Positions 31,693-40,293 of a stretch of DNA of 40,715 bases are shown piece after piece. The stretch comes from Bryobacterales bacterium. GTDB taxonomy: Bacteria > Acidobacteriota > Terriglobia > Bryobacterales > Bryobacteraceae. The stretch lies in the NCBI GenBank assembly GCA_020847315.1, contig JADLCF010000082.1:1-40715 (forward strand). The letters run 5' to 3'. The first letter of the stretch is position 1. Every line of letters begins with the position of its first letter. The notes under the pieces were generated by a model. It was not told where the DNA came from, made no database searches, and worked only from the letters and a program-made list of their open reading frames with translations. The position numbers and the translations under genes are program-made.

Positions 31693-33909
31693 TCAGCAGC
31701 ACTTGGCATTCGAATACTTGCGCCTCAGGTGATGATCGCTGAAGTGTTTCCATTCCGCCGGGCTATGCTTGCGGGCATGCCGCAACAGGTAACGCGCATA
31801 GGCCGCTTCGCTTGAAAGCTCGCGCAGGAAGGCCATGAACGAACCGCGCGCACTGGGCGTGGCGGGCAACGGATCCGGCCCCGCGCCGGCCAGCACTCCC
31901 GGCGGCGGCGAACTGATGTGCCGGATCCAAACCCAAATGGAATCGAGCAAAATGATCGTCACCAGCACCAGAAAGAGGCCGCAGATCACGGCATCCAGCC
32001 GGTTGTTGAAAATCTGGGCGTGGACGGAGGCCAGGTTGGCCGCGGCAACTTTTCCAGCGGCGATCTCCGCCGCCAACGCGTCGGCCTGCGCCAGAAAGCC
32101 CAGCCTGGGAACCGGGCTGAAGATCTTGATGAATGCCGCCGAGTAGCAGACGATCACCAGCCAGACGAGAGGAATCAGCGTGATCCACATATACTTCAAC
32201 CGGTGCGTCTTCACGAGAAGGGTGGTGCCCACGCAGAGCGCGACGGCCGCCAGCAATTGGTTGGCGATGCCGAAAAGCGGCCAGAGCGAATTGATGCCGC
32301 CAAGTGGATCCTGCACGCCCTGGATGAGAAAGTAACCCCACGCGCCCACGATCAAGGCGCTTGTGAGAATCACGCCGGGCGTCCAGCCGATGCGGCCCAG
32401 TTTGGGGTGGATGTGGCCCAGCATATCCTGCAGCATGAAGCGGCCCACTCGGGTGCCGGCATCGATAATGGTGAGGATGAAGAGCGCCTCAAACATAATC
32501 GCGAAGTGATACCAGAAACCGAGAATGGCGCTGCCGCTGCCCGTGGACGCGAAGATGTGCGCCATGCCAAGGGCGAGGGAGGGCGCGCCGCCCGTTCGAT
32601 AGAAGAGAGTTTCCTCGCCCACGCTCTTCGCGAGCGAGGCCATCGCCTCCGTGGTTACCGGGAAGCCCCAGCCGGAGATGGTCGCCACAGCCTCCTGCGC
32701 GGTAGCGCCCACGATGCCCGCCGGGGAGTTCACCGCGAAGAAGACGCCCGGCTCAAGCACGCAGGCGGCGACCATTGCCATGATGGCGACGAAGGATTCG
32801 AGGGCCATGGCGCCGTAGCCGATGGGCCAGGAGTGCCATTCCTTTTCGATCAGCTTGGGGGTGGTGCCGCTCGAGATGAGCGCATGAAAGCCGCTCACCG
32901 CTCCGCATGCGACGGTGATGAAGCAGAAGGGAAAAATCTTTCCGGCGAAAATGGGGCCTGTGCCGTCGATGAAGCGCGTGAGAGGCGGCATCTGCAATTC
33001 GGGCTGCACAAAGAGAATGCCCACGGCCAGTAGCATCACCACCCCGAGCTTGACGAACGTGGAAAGATAATCGCGCGGGGCGAGCAGCAGCCAAACGGGC
33101 AGCGCGCTCGCCAGAAAGCCATAGACAATCACCATCCAGGCGAGTGCCATGCCGCCGAAGGTGAACCACGGCGCCCAGGACTCGCTATGCGCTACCGCCT
33201 CCCCGCCGAAGATCGCCGCCACTACCAGGACGAAACCGATGATCGAAACCTCGAGGACGCGGCCGGGGCGGAGGAAGCGAAGGTAGATGCCCATGAAGAT
33301 GGCAATGGGCATCGTGGCGGCGATGGTGAAGGTTCCCCAAGGCGAATCCTTGAGGGCATTCACGACTACAAGCGCGATGACGGCCAACAGGATAATCATG
33401 ATCAACAACACCGTCAAGAGCGCCGTAAAGCCGCCCAGTTTGCCGATCTCCTCGCGGGCCATCTGGCCCAGCGATTTGCCGTCGCGCCGCATGGAGCCAA
33501 CCAGGATCACAAAATCCTGCACGCATCCGCCGAGCACCGCGCCGACGATGATCCAGAGTGTTCCCGGCAGATAGCCAAACTGCGCGGCAAGAGTTGGACC
33601 TACCAAGGGGCCAGGCCCCGCAATCGCGGCGAAGTGGTGGCCGAAGACGATCCATTTATTCGTGGGCTCGAAGTCGTGGCCATCCCGCAGACGCACCGAC
33701 GGCGTCGGTCTTGCGTCGTCGAGCATCATCACCTTAGTGGCGATGAACTTCGCGTAGAACCGGAACCCGATCAGGTAGAAGCACACCGCGGCGACGATCA
33801 GCCAGATTGAATCCACGCTCTCGCCCCTAGTGAGCGCGATCCCCCCGAAGGCATAGGCGCCGAGCGCCGCAATTCCAATCCACAACAACCGCGTCGATAG
33901 CTTCTTCAT
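31693..33909 (-). CDS. cstA: CstA-family pyruvate/carbon-starvation transporter with fused YbdD-like tail
   Basis: 738 residues from ATG 33907-33909 (a TTG at 33925-33927 is also possible; neither has a strong ribosome-binding site). The CstA body has about 16 membrane helices, with the conserved FGHHFAAIAGPGPLVGPTLAA, VGAVLGGCVQDFVILVGSMRRDGKSLG and SGFHALISSGTTPKL segments. The last 49 residues (bases 31696-31842), after a Pro/Gly-rich linker, read AAYARYLLRHARKHSP...HLRRKYSNAKCC. They match the small YbdD/YjiX (DUF466) proteins, which are normally encoded by a separate gene beside cstA and end in a similar Cys-Cys. CstA and its homologues import pyruvate in enterobacteria. A fusion would lock the two partners together. 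It heads a minus-strand run with lldP and nuo. Confidence 0.93.
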   Translation of the reverse strand: MKKLSTRLLWIGIAALGAYAFGGIALTRGESVDSIWLIVAAVCFYLIGFRFYAKFIATKVMMLDDARPTPSVRLRDGHDFEPTNKWIVFGHHFAAIAGPGPLVGPTLAAQFGYLPGTLWIIVGAVLGGCVQDFVILVGSMRRDGKSLGQMAREEIGKLGGFTALLTVLLIMIILLAVIALVVVNALKDSPWGTFTIAATMPIAIFMGIYLRFLRPGRVLEVSIIGFVLVVAAIFGGEAVAHSESWAPWFTFGGMALAWMVIVYGFLASALPVWLLLAPRDYLSTFVKLGVVMLLAVGILFVQPELQMPPLTRFIDGTGPIFAGKIFPFCFITVACGAVSGFHALISSGTTPKLIEKEWHSWPIGYGAMALESFVAIMAMVAACVLEPGVFFAVNSPAGIVGATAQEAVATISGWGFPVTTEAMASLAKSVGEETLFYRTGGAPSLALGMAHIFASTGSGSAILGFWYHFAIMFEALFILTIIDAGTRVGRFMLQDMLGHIHPKLGRIGWTPGVILTSALIVGAWGYFLIQGVQDPLGGINSLWPLFGIANQLLAAVALCVGTTLLVKTHRLKYMWITLIPLVWLVIVCYSAAFIKIFSPVPRLGFLAQADALAAEIAAGKVAAANLASVHAQIFNNRLDAVICGLFLVLVTIILLDSIWVWIRHISSPPPGVLAGAGPDPLPATPSARGSFMAFLRELSSEAAYARYLLRHARKHSPAEWKHFSDHHLRRKYSNAKCC

Positions 33910-34030
33910 TGGACAAACAAATCCCAAGGAGAATGGCGTAATCCGCGGGCGTGCCGCGAATCCGCAAGTTCATAGCATAAAACCAACGATGCCTCAGTTC
34001 CTAGCGAACGCGCGGCTCGGGCTTGGCGAA

Positions 34031-35560
34031 TCACGCGCCGGAGGTGGGGAAGTTGGGGGAACGGGGGATCGGCTGGCGGCGAATTTGCAGCTTGCCGCCC
34101 TTCACCCAGGCATCCCCACGAATCTCGAGATGCCGCACCATCCGCTCCCGCCACATGCGTAGCACCGCCTCCTGTTGCGGGATTCCGGAAAGGTCTCGCA
34201 GTTCGTGAGGGTCCGCCACCAGGTCAAATAATTGTTCGTTCCCGTGATAGGCGTGGAAGATATACTTCATCCTTCCATCGGTGAGCCCGGTCCAGTTGTT
34301 CTCCGGGCTGTAGCAGACGCCGTGTTCGAGGTCGAGATATTCCCGCCACGCGGGAGCATTGTTGCGGAAGAGGCCGAGCAGGCTCGCGCCGTCCAACGGC
34401 CGGCTCGTGGGCGACCCCGCGGCATCGAGGAAGGTGGGCAGCAGGTCACGTAATTCCACGGTTTCCGAGCGCACCTGGCCACGTTGGGCGGAAACGAGTC
34501 CTTCGGGCCAGCGCATCGCCATCGGAATTCTTGCTGAGGCCTCATAAGGGTAGGACTTCCTCCAGAGGTGATGGTCACCCGTCATATCGCCGTGATCCGA
34601 GGTGAACACGATCAGCGTATTCTCCAGCCAGCCGCGCTTCTCCAAGGCTTCGAGGATGCGGCCAATCTGCTCATCGACGAACTCAACCGAGCCATAGTAT
34701 CCGCGCCGGGATTCGCGCACTTGCGCCTTGCCGAGATCGCCATGCCAGATGTCATCCCGATCCGAGTTACGCGGCGCGTACTTCGCGGCCCAATCCCCCA
34801 CGCCGGCTTCGGGCAAATCCGCCTCTCCGTACTTCTTCCATAGGCGCTCCGGCGGATCGTAGGGGCTGTGCGGGCGCGCGAAGGAAACCTTCAGAAAGAA
34901 GGGCTCCGGGCGATTGTAAGCATTCAGGAAATTCACTGCCGTCTGCCCGGTCCAATAGGTCGGATGCAGGTTCTCCGGCAGCGCGTAGGGGCGGGCCGGG
35001 TAATCGTTCCATCCGATGCCGGTCGCGTCGGGGTTCCGAGTGGGAGCCTGGCTCCAGAACCAGGAGCGATAGTCGCTCCGAAACTCGGGGTTCTGAATCC
35101 GGCCGGATTCATCGAGAAATACCTGGTGGTAGCCATTCGGATTGCGCTGCGGATGGTAATGCATCTTGCCGATGGCCGTGGTGTAGTAGCCCGCGTCCCG
35201 CATCGCTTGCGGCTTTGTGAACGGATAGTGTTCGCCCATTGCGACCATGTGCAGCATGCCGTGATTCCAGGGCGACAGGCCCGTCAGCAAACCGCTGCGC
35301 GCGGGCGTGCAGGTCGGGGTGCAGGAGTAAGCCCGCCGGAAGCGGACTCCCTCCATGCCGATGCGGTCGATATTGGGCGTATGAATCGCCGCGTTGCCGT
35401 CCGCATGGGTGCAATCGCCGCGGTGCTGATCGTCCATGAGGAAGAGGATGTTTGGACGGGATGCGCGGCGGGGTTGCCCGGCGAGGAATGCCGGCGCCGC
35501 TCCGGACTCCGTGGTAATTCCCACGGCGAGCGCGGTCTTCAGGATAGATCGTCGGTCCAT
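34031..35560 (-). CDS. Cys-type sulfatase with Tat-like signal
   Basis: 509 residues from ATG 35558-35560, with GGGAGG upstream. The N-terminus MDRRSILKTALAVGI carries an R-R-x-I-L-K twin-arginine motif. The sulfatase/alkaline phosphatase fold is clear: NILFLMDDQHRGD with the metal-binding Asp pair, then the formylglycine signature C84-T-P-A-R88 in CTPTCTPARSGLLTG, GYYTTAIGKMH, FFLKVSFARPHSPYDPP and FTSDHGDMTGDHHLW. Cys84 must be converted to formylglycine, so an activating enzyme is needed; none is in the window. Role: removal of sulfate esters, probably from polysaccharides, in the periplasm. The substrate is not predictable. It is downstream of the trxA terminator and about 120 bases upstream of cstA. 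Confidence 0.93.
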   Translation of the reverse strand: MDRRSILKTALAVGITTESGAAPAFLAGQPRRASRPNILFLMDDQHRGDCTHADGNAAIHTPNIDRIGMEGVRFRRAYSCTPTCTPARSGLLTGLSPWNHGMLHMVAMGEHYPFTKPQAMRDAGYYTTAIGKMHYHPQRNPNGYHQVFLDESGRIQNPEFRSDYRSWFWSQAPTRNPDATGIGWNDYPARPYALPENLHPTYWTGQTAVNFLNAYNRPEPFFLKVSFARPHSPYDPPERLWKKYGEADLPEAGVGDWAAKYAPRNSDRDDIWHGDLGKAQVRESRRGYYGSVEFVDEQIGRILEALEKRGWLENTLIVFTSDHGDMTGDHHLWRKSYPYEASARIPMAMRWPEGLVSAQRGQVRSETVELRDLLPTFLDAAGSPTSRPLDGASLLGLFRNNAPAWREYLDLEHGVCYSPENNWTGLTDGRMKYIFHAYHGNEQLFDLVADPHELRDLSGIPQQEAVLRMWRERMVRHLEIRGDAWVKGGKLQIRRQPIPRSPNFPTSGA

Positions 35561-35681
35561 GGCTTTCCTCCCTGGTGGCGAGCGGCTTCGAATAGCGTAT
35601 CGAATCCGGAATCGTTCTGGGAGGCCGCTTCGGGTCCAGGATCCCATTCAGGGAGTGGCGATGCCGAGGGGACCTAACAAA

Positions 35682-35722
35682 AAAGAAACAGGGAGAAGCA
35701 CGGAGCCTCTCCCTGTTTCTTT
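35682..35722 (-). terminator. Strong intrinsic terminator after trxA
   Basis: On the minus strand a perfect 15-bp stem (AAAGAAACAGGGAGA paired with TCTCCCTGTTTCTTT, 11-base loop) starts 19 bases after the trxA stop. It is followed on that strand by a further T-run (TTTCTTTTTTG overall). The hairpin and T-tract fit rho-independent termination of the glgA-trxA transcript. On the plus strand there is no adjacent coding gene. Confidence 0.9.
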
Positions 35723-35741
35723 CACAAGAATGGAACGCCGT

Positions 35742-36071
35742 CTAGACGTGGGCGTTCAGCATCGATTCCACTTCGGACTTGGGAATCGCGCCCACCTTCT
35801 GATCCACGACCTTGCCGCCCTTGAACAGGAGCAACGTCGGGATTCCACGGATCTGGTAGCGGCCTGCGGTGTTGATATTCGAATCCACATCCACTTTGCC
35901 CACCTTCGCCTTTCCGGCGAAATCGGAAGCCAAAGCGTCAATCGTCGGACCCATCATGCGGCAAGGCCCGCACCATTCCGCCCAAAAGTCCACGAGCACA
36001 GGCACGTCCGCATTCAGCACTTCGGTATCGAAGTTCGTGTCGGTAAAAGTAAGGGTATTAATTCCTGCCAT
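35742..36071 (-). CDS. trxA: Thioredoxin
   Basis: 109 residues, the standard thioredoxin 1 size, with no signal, so cytoplasmic. The active site is Cys34 and Cys37 in FWAEWCGPCR. Buried Asp28 (VLVDFWA) and the cis-Pro segment IRGIPTLLLFKGG are present. Function: dithiol-disulfide exchange with ribonucleotide reductase and many partners, recycled by thioredoxin reductase. It lies 51 bases downstream of glgA on the same strand, and a strong intrinsic terminator follows, so the two may form a transcription unit. GGGGGA precedes the ATG. Confidence 0.96.
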   Translation of the reverse strand: MAGINTLTFTDTNFDTEVLNADVPVLVDFWAEWCGPCRMMGPTIDALASDFAGKAKVGKVDVDSNINTAGRYQIRGIPTLLLFKGGKVVDQKVGAIPKSEVESMLNAHV

Positions 36072-36122
36072 TCATTTCCCCCAAGGTGACATTCCTTAAG
36101 ATTCAGATTCCGCCAAAAAGTT

Positions 36123-37559
36123 TCAGGGCGCGAGGGTTTGGTAGAGATCGAGCATGTGCCCGGCGGAGGTTTCCCACGAGAAATCCTGCTTCATGCCGGC
36201 CAGCATCCGCTTCTTCCATGCCTTTTTGTTTTCAAACGCTTTCAGAGCTTCCCGTACCGCCGCCAGCAGTTCGTGCCCCGTGTATCCGGAGAACTTGAAG
36301 CCCGTTTCGTCCGTTACCGTATCCTCCAGGCCGCCAACCGCCCGCACCACCGGAACCGTGCCGTAGCGCAGGCTATAGATCTGGTTAAGGCCGCACGGCT
36401 CGTACAGGCTGGGCATGAGGAAGAGATCCGCGCCTGCCTCGATCTTGTGCGCGAGGGCTTCGTCGTAGCCGTTGCGGAAGGCCACGCGGCCCGTATAGCG
36501 CTCCGCCAGGTTGTGGAACACGGCTTCGTAGCGGTGCTCGCCGGCGCCCAACACCACGAGCGCCAGATTCTCGTTCATCAGTTCGCCGGAGACGGATTCA
36601 ACCAGGTCGAACCCCTTCTGCGAGGAAAGCCGCGCGACGATGCCGATAATGGCGGTGGACTTTAGGGCCTCCGGATCAAGGCCAACGGCGCGCAGAAGAT
36701 CCTCGCGGCACGCCGCTTTTCCATCGGGCTTCCGCGAATCGTAAGGCGCGGCAATGTGTGGGTCAGTGGCTGGGTCCCAAACCGTGTAATCGGCGCCGTT
36801 AAGGATGCCATGAAGATCCTGGGCGCGGGCGCGGAGCAACCCGTCCACGCCCCAGCCCGACTCGGGAGTCTGGATTTCCCGCGCGTAGGTGGGGCTCACG
36901 GTGGTGATGGCATCCGCGAAGGCAACGCCCGCCTTGAGGTAGCTGACATTGCCATAGAATTCGAGATCGCCGCTGGTGAACGCGGAGTCGCTGAACCCGA
37001 TTCGGGGCAGCACATCACGCCCAAAAATACCTTGGTACGCGAGATTGTGGATTGTGAAAACGGTCTTCACGCCGGCGAATGTGGGGTCTACTCCGTAGCG
37101 CTTCCGCAGGTAATACGGAATGAGGCCGGCCTGCCAATCATGGCAATGCAGAATATCGGCGCGGAAGAGGCGCCGGATGGCTTCGCAGCCTGCCACGTTC
37201 AGGGCTGCGAAGCGAAGGAAGTTGTCCGGATAATCCTTGCCGTGCTCGAAATAGAGGCCCCGGCGATTGTAGAAAGCGGGGATATCGAGGAAATAGAAGC
37301 GTACGCCTCGATGTTCGTGGAGATAGATTTCGCCACGATAGACGTCGGGACCGAGGACGACCGGGAAATCGTCATACACCCGGCGCAATTGCTCCCGGGG
37401 GATGGATTGGTAGCGCGGCAGTAGGACCGCTACGTCAACCCCCCGCTCCGCCAAGGCGGCGGGAAGCGCCCCCAGAACGTCCGCCAAGCCGCCCGATTTC
37501 GCGTACGGGGCCGCTTCTGACGCCACCATCAATATCCTGGGTAATTCCTTGAGTCGCAT
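36123..37559 (-). CDS. glgA: Glycogen synthase (ADP-glucose type, GT5)
   Basis: 478 residues from ATG 37557-37559 (a TTG at 37587-37589 is less likely). GT-B fold of family GT5. Near the N-terminus, ILMVASEAAPYAKSGGLADVLGALP holds the K-x-G-G-L ADP-glucose motif (Lys21). Further signatures are ILHCHDWQAGLIPYYL, VFTIHNLAYQGIFG, TVSPTYAREI and the C-terminal FLMPSLYEPCGLNQIYSLRYGTVPVVRAVGGLEDTV, with the retaining Glu loop. It transfers glucose from ADP-glucose to alpha-1,4-glucan chains in the cytosol. Other glg genes are not in the window. trxA follows. Confidence 0.95.
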   Translation of the reverse strand: MRLKELPRILMVASEAAPYAKSGGLADVLGALPAALAERGVDVAVLLPRYQSIPREQLRRVYDDFPVVLGPDVYRGEIYLHEHRGVRFYFLDIPAFYNRRGLYFEHGKDYPDNFLRFAALNVAGCEAIRRLFRADILHCHDWQAGLIPYYLRKRYGVDPTFAGVKTVFTIHNLAYQGIFGRDVLPRIGFSDSAFTSGDLEFYGNVSYLKAGVAFADAITTVSPTYAREIQTPESGWGVDGLLRARAQDLHGILNGADYTVWDPATDPHIAAPYDSRKPDGKAACREDLLRAVGLDPEALKSTAIIGIVARLSSQKGFDLVESVSGELMNENLALVVLGAGEHRYEAVFHNLAERYTGRVAFRNGYDEALAHKIEAGADLFLMPSLYEPCGLNQIYSLRYGTVPVVRAVGGLEDTVTDETGFKFSGYTGHELLAAVREALKAFENKKAWKKRMLAGMKQDFSWETSAGHMLDLYQTLAP

Positions 37560-37930
37560 GGTGCGTTCTAAGGCTAGCGAACGCGCCAAGAGGTGTCAAC
37601 GTCCAAGGGCGGCGGGCAAATCCTCGCCTCGCGAAACTCCCTGGCGACCCCCGCGCGGGGCGGAGCTGGCGCCCGGTCCCCGGCCGGAAGCCATGAATGC
37701 GGATTCGCGAAGAGGTCCTGTTTTGCGAAACGAAGCCATCTGCGCAGGAACGTCGGCTGGGGTGGCCCAACTTCGATGGATGAGCGGGCGTTCAGGCTGC
37801 CCAGGCGGCAGGATGAGCGGCATCCATAATGGAATCAGATGATTAGATCCAAGGGAAACCGCCGCCCGTACCTCGTTGGATCGAACCCGTCAGACTTTCA
37901 CGTGATGTTATGTAAACTCTTCCTGTTAAC
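37560..37930. other. 371-base intergenic region without a confident feature
   Basis: This lies between glgA (start at 37559) and the penicillin-acylase gene (stop at 37931), both on the minus strand. Short frames exist but are Arg/Ser-rich and not protein-like. A 7-base inverted repeat (GATCCAA 37846-37852, TTGGATC 37876-37882) is too widely spaced for a simple terminator. A GGTTCGATCC-like sequence on the minus strand near 37880 has no tRNA around it. The glgA promoter must lie here but is not recognised. Confidence 0.4.
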
Positions 37931-40237
37931 TCACTTTGAGGGCCGGAATTCCAGGATCTCTTCGGCTTCCAGTTTCTCGAAAGGAAGAGGAAAGCTGGTT
38001 CCGTAATAGAAGGGCTTCCACTGGTCCTTGTAATGGCTGGAGAGGGGATGGCCGGAGACGCCGGCCAGGACGTTGGCGAAACTTGCGTCCCAGTTGGAGA
38101 GGTCGGCGACAAAGCGCTGCGAAGGGCCGCTTGCCGGGCCTACCTGCTTCGGGGAACTGGGGGACCCACTCATGGGTACGCGGCCAATGTTGAAGTAGCG
38201 GCCGATGAGGGGGAGGCGGGAGAAAACGGGATGGTCCACATCCCAATGCATCAGTTCGCGATACTTCCAGTTTGCGAGAGCGCCGCCCATCCGCGGGCGG
38301 TTATCCTCCAGGGCCTTGCCGAGCACCTCAAGCAGCCAGGCGTCGAAGTCTTTCGCATAGAGGGGATCTCGCGTGCGGAGAATGCGTTCCACTACGGTAT
38401 CGTCCATCCCCATGCCGGCCTGTTCCCATTTGGGAGCGAGGCGCTTCAGAATCGCGGCGCGGAGCCCAATCGCGTAGAGCCGGGCGATGGTGGCGCCGGC
38501 GGCGTCGAGTTCCGCCTGGCCGTTCCAGTTGCGAAGAACCTCAATTGCATCGGCCACGAGACCGGGCGCGGGTTTCTTCCGGTCCGCCGCGGCCACCACC
38601 TGGCGAGCGAGGAAAGCGTAGTACGGGCTGTAGACATCCTTTTGAATTTCGAGCATTCCGGCGGCGTTCCATTTGGGCTTTGCGTCGAGGCGGGCCCGAA
38701 TCTGATGCGCGCGGTGCGGGGAAGAAAAACGGCCCGACCCGGCATCGGGGAAATCCGGCGGGAAAGGATTCTGATTGGCCGTGACGATTCGTCCGGAAGG
38801 CGGATTGTAGAGGGAAGGCAGTTCTTCGAAGGGCACATAGCCCTGCCACTCGTGCAGCCCCGTGTATCCCGGCAGCGGCATATCGCCGGGGGCGTGCGTT
38901 CTACGGGGGAGGCGGGCAGCTACTTGAAAGCCGATGTTGCCATCGATATCGGCATAGACGAAGTTCTGCCCAGGGCCGTTGAAACGGGAAAGCGCCTTGC
39001 GGAAGGCGGTCCAATCCTGAGCCAGCCCAAGCTCAAGGAACGGAAAGGACAGGAAATCGGGATCGAGCGCCGTCCATTGGAGCGACAAATTCCGGTTGTA
39101 CGGCGGTTCGCCGGCTTGCGCGATTAGCGGGCCATGCTGGGTGACGAAGACGTTCAGACGAACGTCCGGCTCTCCCTTGACGCGAATGCCCTCGATGATG
39201 CGATTGGCCTGACGAACCTCGGCGCCAAACTGATAAACGCCCGCGTTGAGGTCCATGCGCTCTTCGTAGAGATCCTGCACATCGGCGCCGAGGCTGGTAA
39301 CGCCCCAGGCGATGCGGCGGTTGTGGCCGATAATCACTGCCGGCATGCCCGGCAGGGTGAGGCCGGCGACATCGAGCGGAGGTCCTTCCGCCATGGGCGC
39401 CTTGAGGTGGACCATCGTCCAGACGGAGGGGAAGCTCACCCCGAGATGCGTGTCGTTCGCGAGCAGCGGCTTGCCGGACTCCGTGTGCGCACCGGACAAG
39501 ACCCAGGCATTCGACCCGGCCAGCACCTCGTTCCCAGACCTGACGGGGAACAGCCCGTTCACGAGCGTGCGCAACTGCGCCTCATCCATCTCGGGGAAAG
39601 TCGCGGCCAATTCGCGGGCCATGCGCTCTTTATCCAGATCCATCTCCCAGGTGGTGGTGAGGTCGGCGGCCATGCGGAGGCCCACGAGGATGGAATCCGT
39701 GATGGTCCAGGGCCGGGGTTCGTAGCGAAGGATCGCGAACTCCGGGGGCAGCTTATCGCGATGCGTATCGATGAAGTAGTTCACGCCTCGGGCATAGGCG
39801 GCGAACAGAGCGCGGTCTTCCGGGCGGAGATGGGCTTCCTGCACCCGTGCCGTCCGCGCAAAACCGATGCGCCGGGCGCGAATGTCGAGCGGGAGGGCTA
39901 CCTTGCCGGCAATCTCAGCCAGTTCTCCGGCTGTGGAACGCCGGATGGCATCCATCTGCCAGAGCCGGTCTTGCGCGGTCGCGTAGCCTTGGAGAAACAT
40001 GGCATCGCCGAGGGAAGCGGCTATGATATGAGGCGTGCCCAGGGAGTCCCGGACGATCTTCCCGGCGGCTGAAATCGGGGCTTCCACGCTGCCGCTCACC
40101 GTGGGCAGGGTGCGCCATCCATACCAGCCAATCAGCCCAAGCACCGTGAGGAGGAAGGCCAGGATAAGGAAATTGATATATTTAAGAGACCGCTCAAACA
40201 GTTTCGACCTGGACACATTCGAATTGTGGCACATCAT
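37931..40237 (-). CDS. Membrane-anchored penicillin acylase family (S45) Ntn hydrolase
   Basis: 768 residues from ATG 40235-40237 (adjacent ATG at 40232). An N-terminal helix (FLILAFLLTVLGLIGWYGW) has no good cleavage site, so the enzyme is probably anchored and faces the periplasm. The alpha-chain region has IVRDSLGTPHIIA and LQGYATAQDRLWQMD, then AEIAGKV and LFAAYARGVNYFI, all typical of S45. The autoprocessing site is Gly241-Ser242 in LAGSNAWVLSG; Ser242 becomes the nucleophile of the beta-chain. NDTHLGVSFPSVWTMVHL and LPGMPAVIIGHNRRIAWGVTS follow as usual. Family reactions: hydrolysis of amides including penicillins and acyl-homoserine lactones; the physiological substrate is unknown. It diverges from the DUF21 gene with 56 bases between the starts. 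Confidence 0.93.
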   Translation of the reverse strand: MMCHNSNVSRSKLFERSLKYINFLILAFLLTVLGLIGWYGWRTLPTVSGSVEAPISAAGKIVRDSLGTPHIIAASLGDAMFLQGYATAQDRLWQMDAIRRSTAGELAEIAGKVALPLDIRARRIGFARTARVQEAHLRPEDRALFAAYARGVNYFIDTHRDKLPPEFAILRYEPRPWTITDSILVGLRMAADLTTTWEMDLDKERMARELAATFPEMDEAQLRTLVNGLFPVRSGNEVLAGSNAWVLSGAHTESGKPLLANDTHLGVSFPSVWTMVHLKAPMAEGPPLDVAGLTLPGMPAVIIGHNRRIAWGVTSLGADVQDLYEERMDLNAGVYQFGAEVRQANRIIEGIRVKGEPDVRLNVFVTQHGPLIAQAGEPPYNRNLSLQWTALDPDFLSFPFLELGLAQDWTAFRKALSRFNGPGQNFVYADIDGNIGFQVAARLPRRTHAPGDMPLPGYTGLHEWQGYVPFEELPSLYNPPSGRIVTANQNPFPPDFPDAGSGRFSSPHRAHQIRARLDAKPKWNAAGMLEIQKDVYSPYYAFLARQVVAAADRKKPAPGLVADAIEVLRNWNGQAELDAAGATIARLYAIGLRAAILKRLAPKWEQAGMGMDDTVVERILRTRDPLYAKDFDAWLLEVLGKALEDNRPRMGGALANWKYRELMHWDVDHPVFSRLPLIGRYFNIGRVPMSGSPSSPKQVGPASGPSQRFVADLSNWDASFANVLAGVSGHPLSSHYKDQWKPFYYGTSFPLPFEKLEAEEILEFRPSK

Positions 40238-40293
40238 CGGGAACCGCCCCGGACGGTTGCCGGTGAGCGCCGCGGGCCGCTGACCCCATTTTC

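Noticed and set aside
31918-33033. A 371-codon plus-strand frame opposite cstA
   Set aside because: Arg/Asp/His-rich shadow of the conserved CstA coding sequence.
37846-37882. Inverted repeat GATCCAA/TTGGATC as a terminator of the acylase gene
   Set aside because: Arms are short, separated by 23 bases and not followed by a T-run on the relevant strand.
37860-37930. GGTTCGATCC-like sequence suggesting a tRNA T-arm on the minus strand
   Set aside because: The flanking bases do not pair as a T-stem, and no anticodon arm, D-arm or acceptor stem can be drawn.
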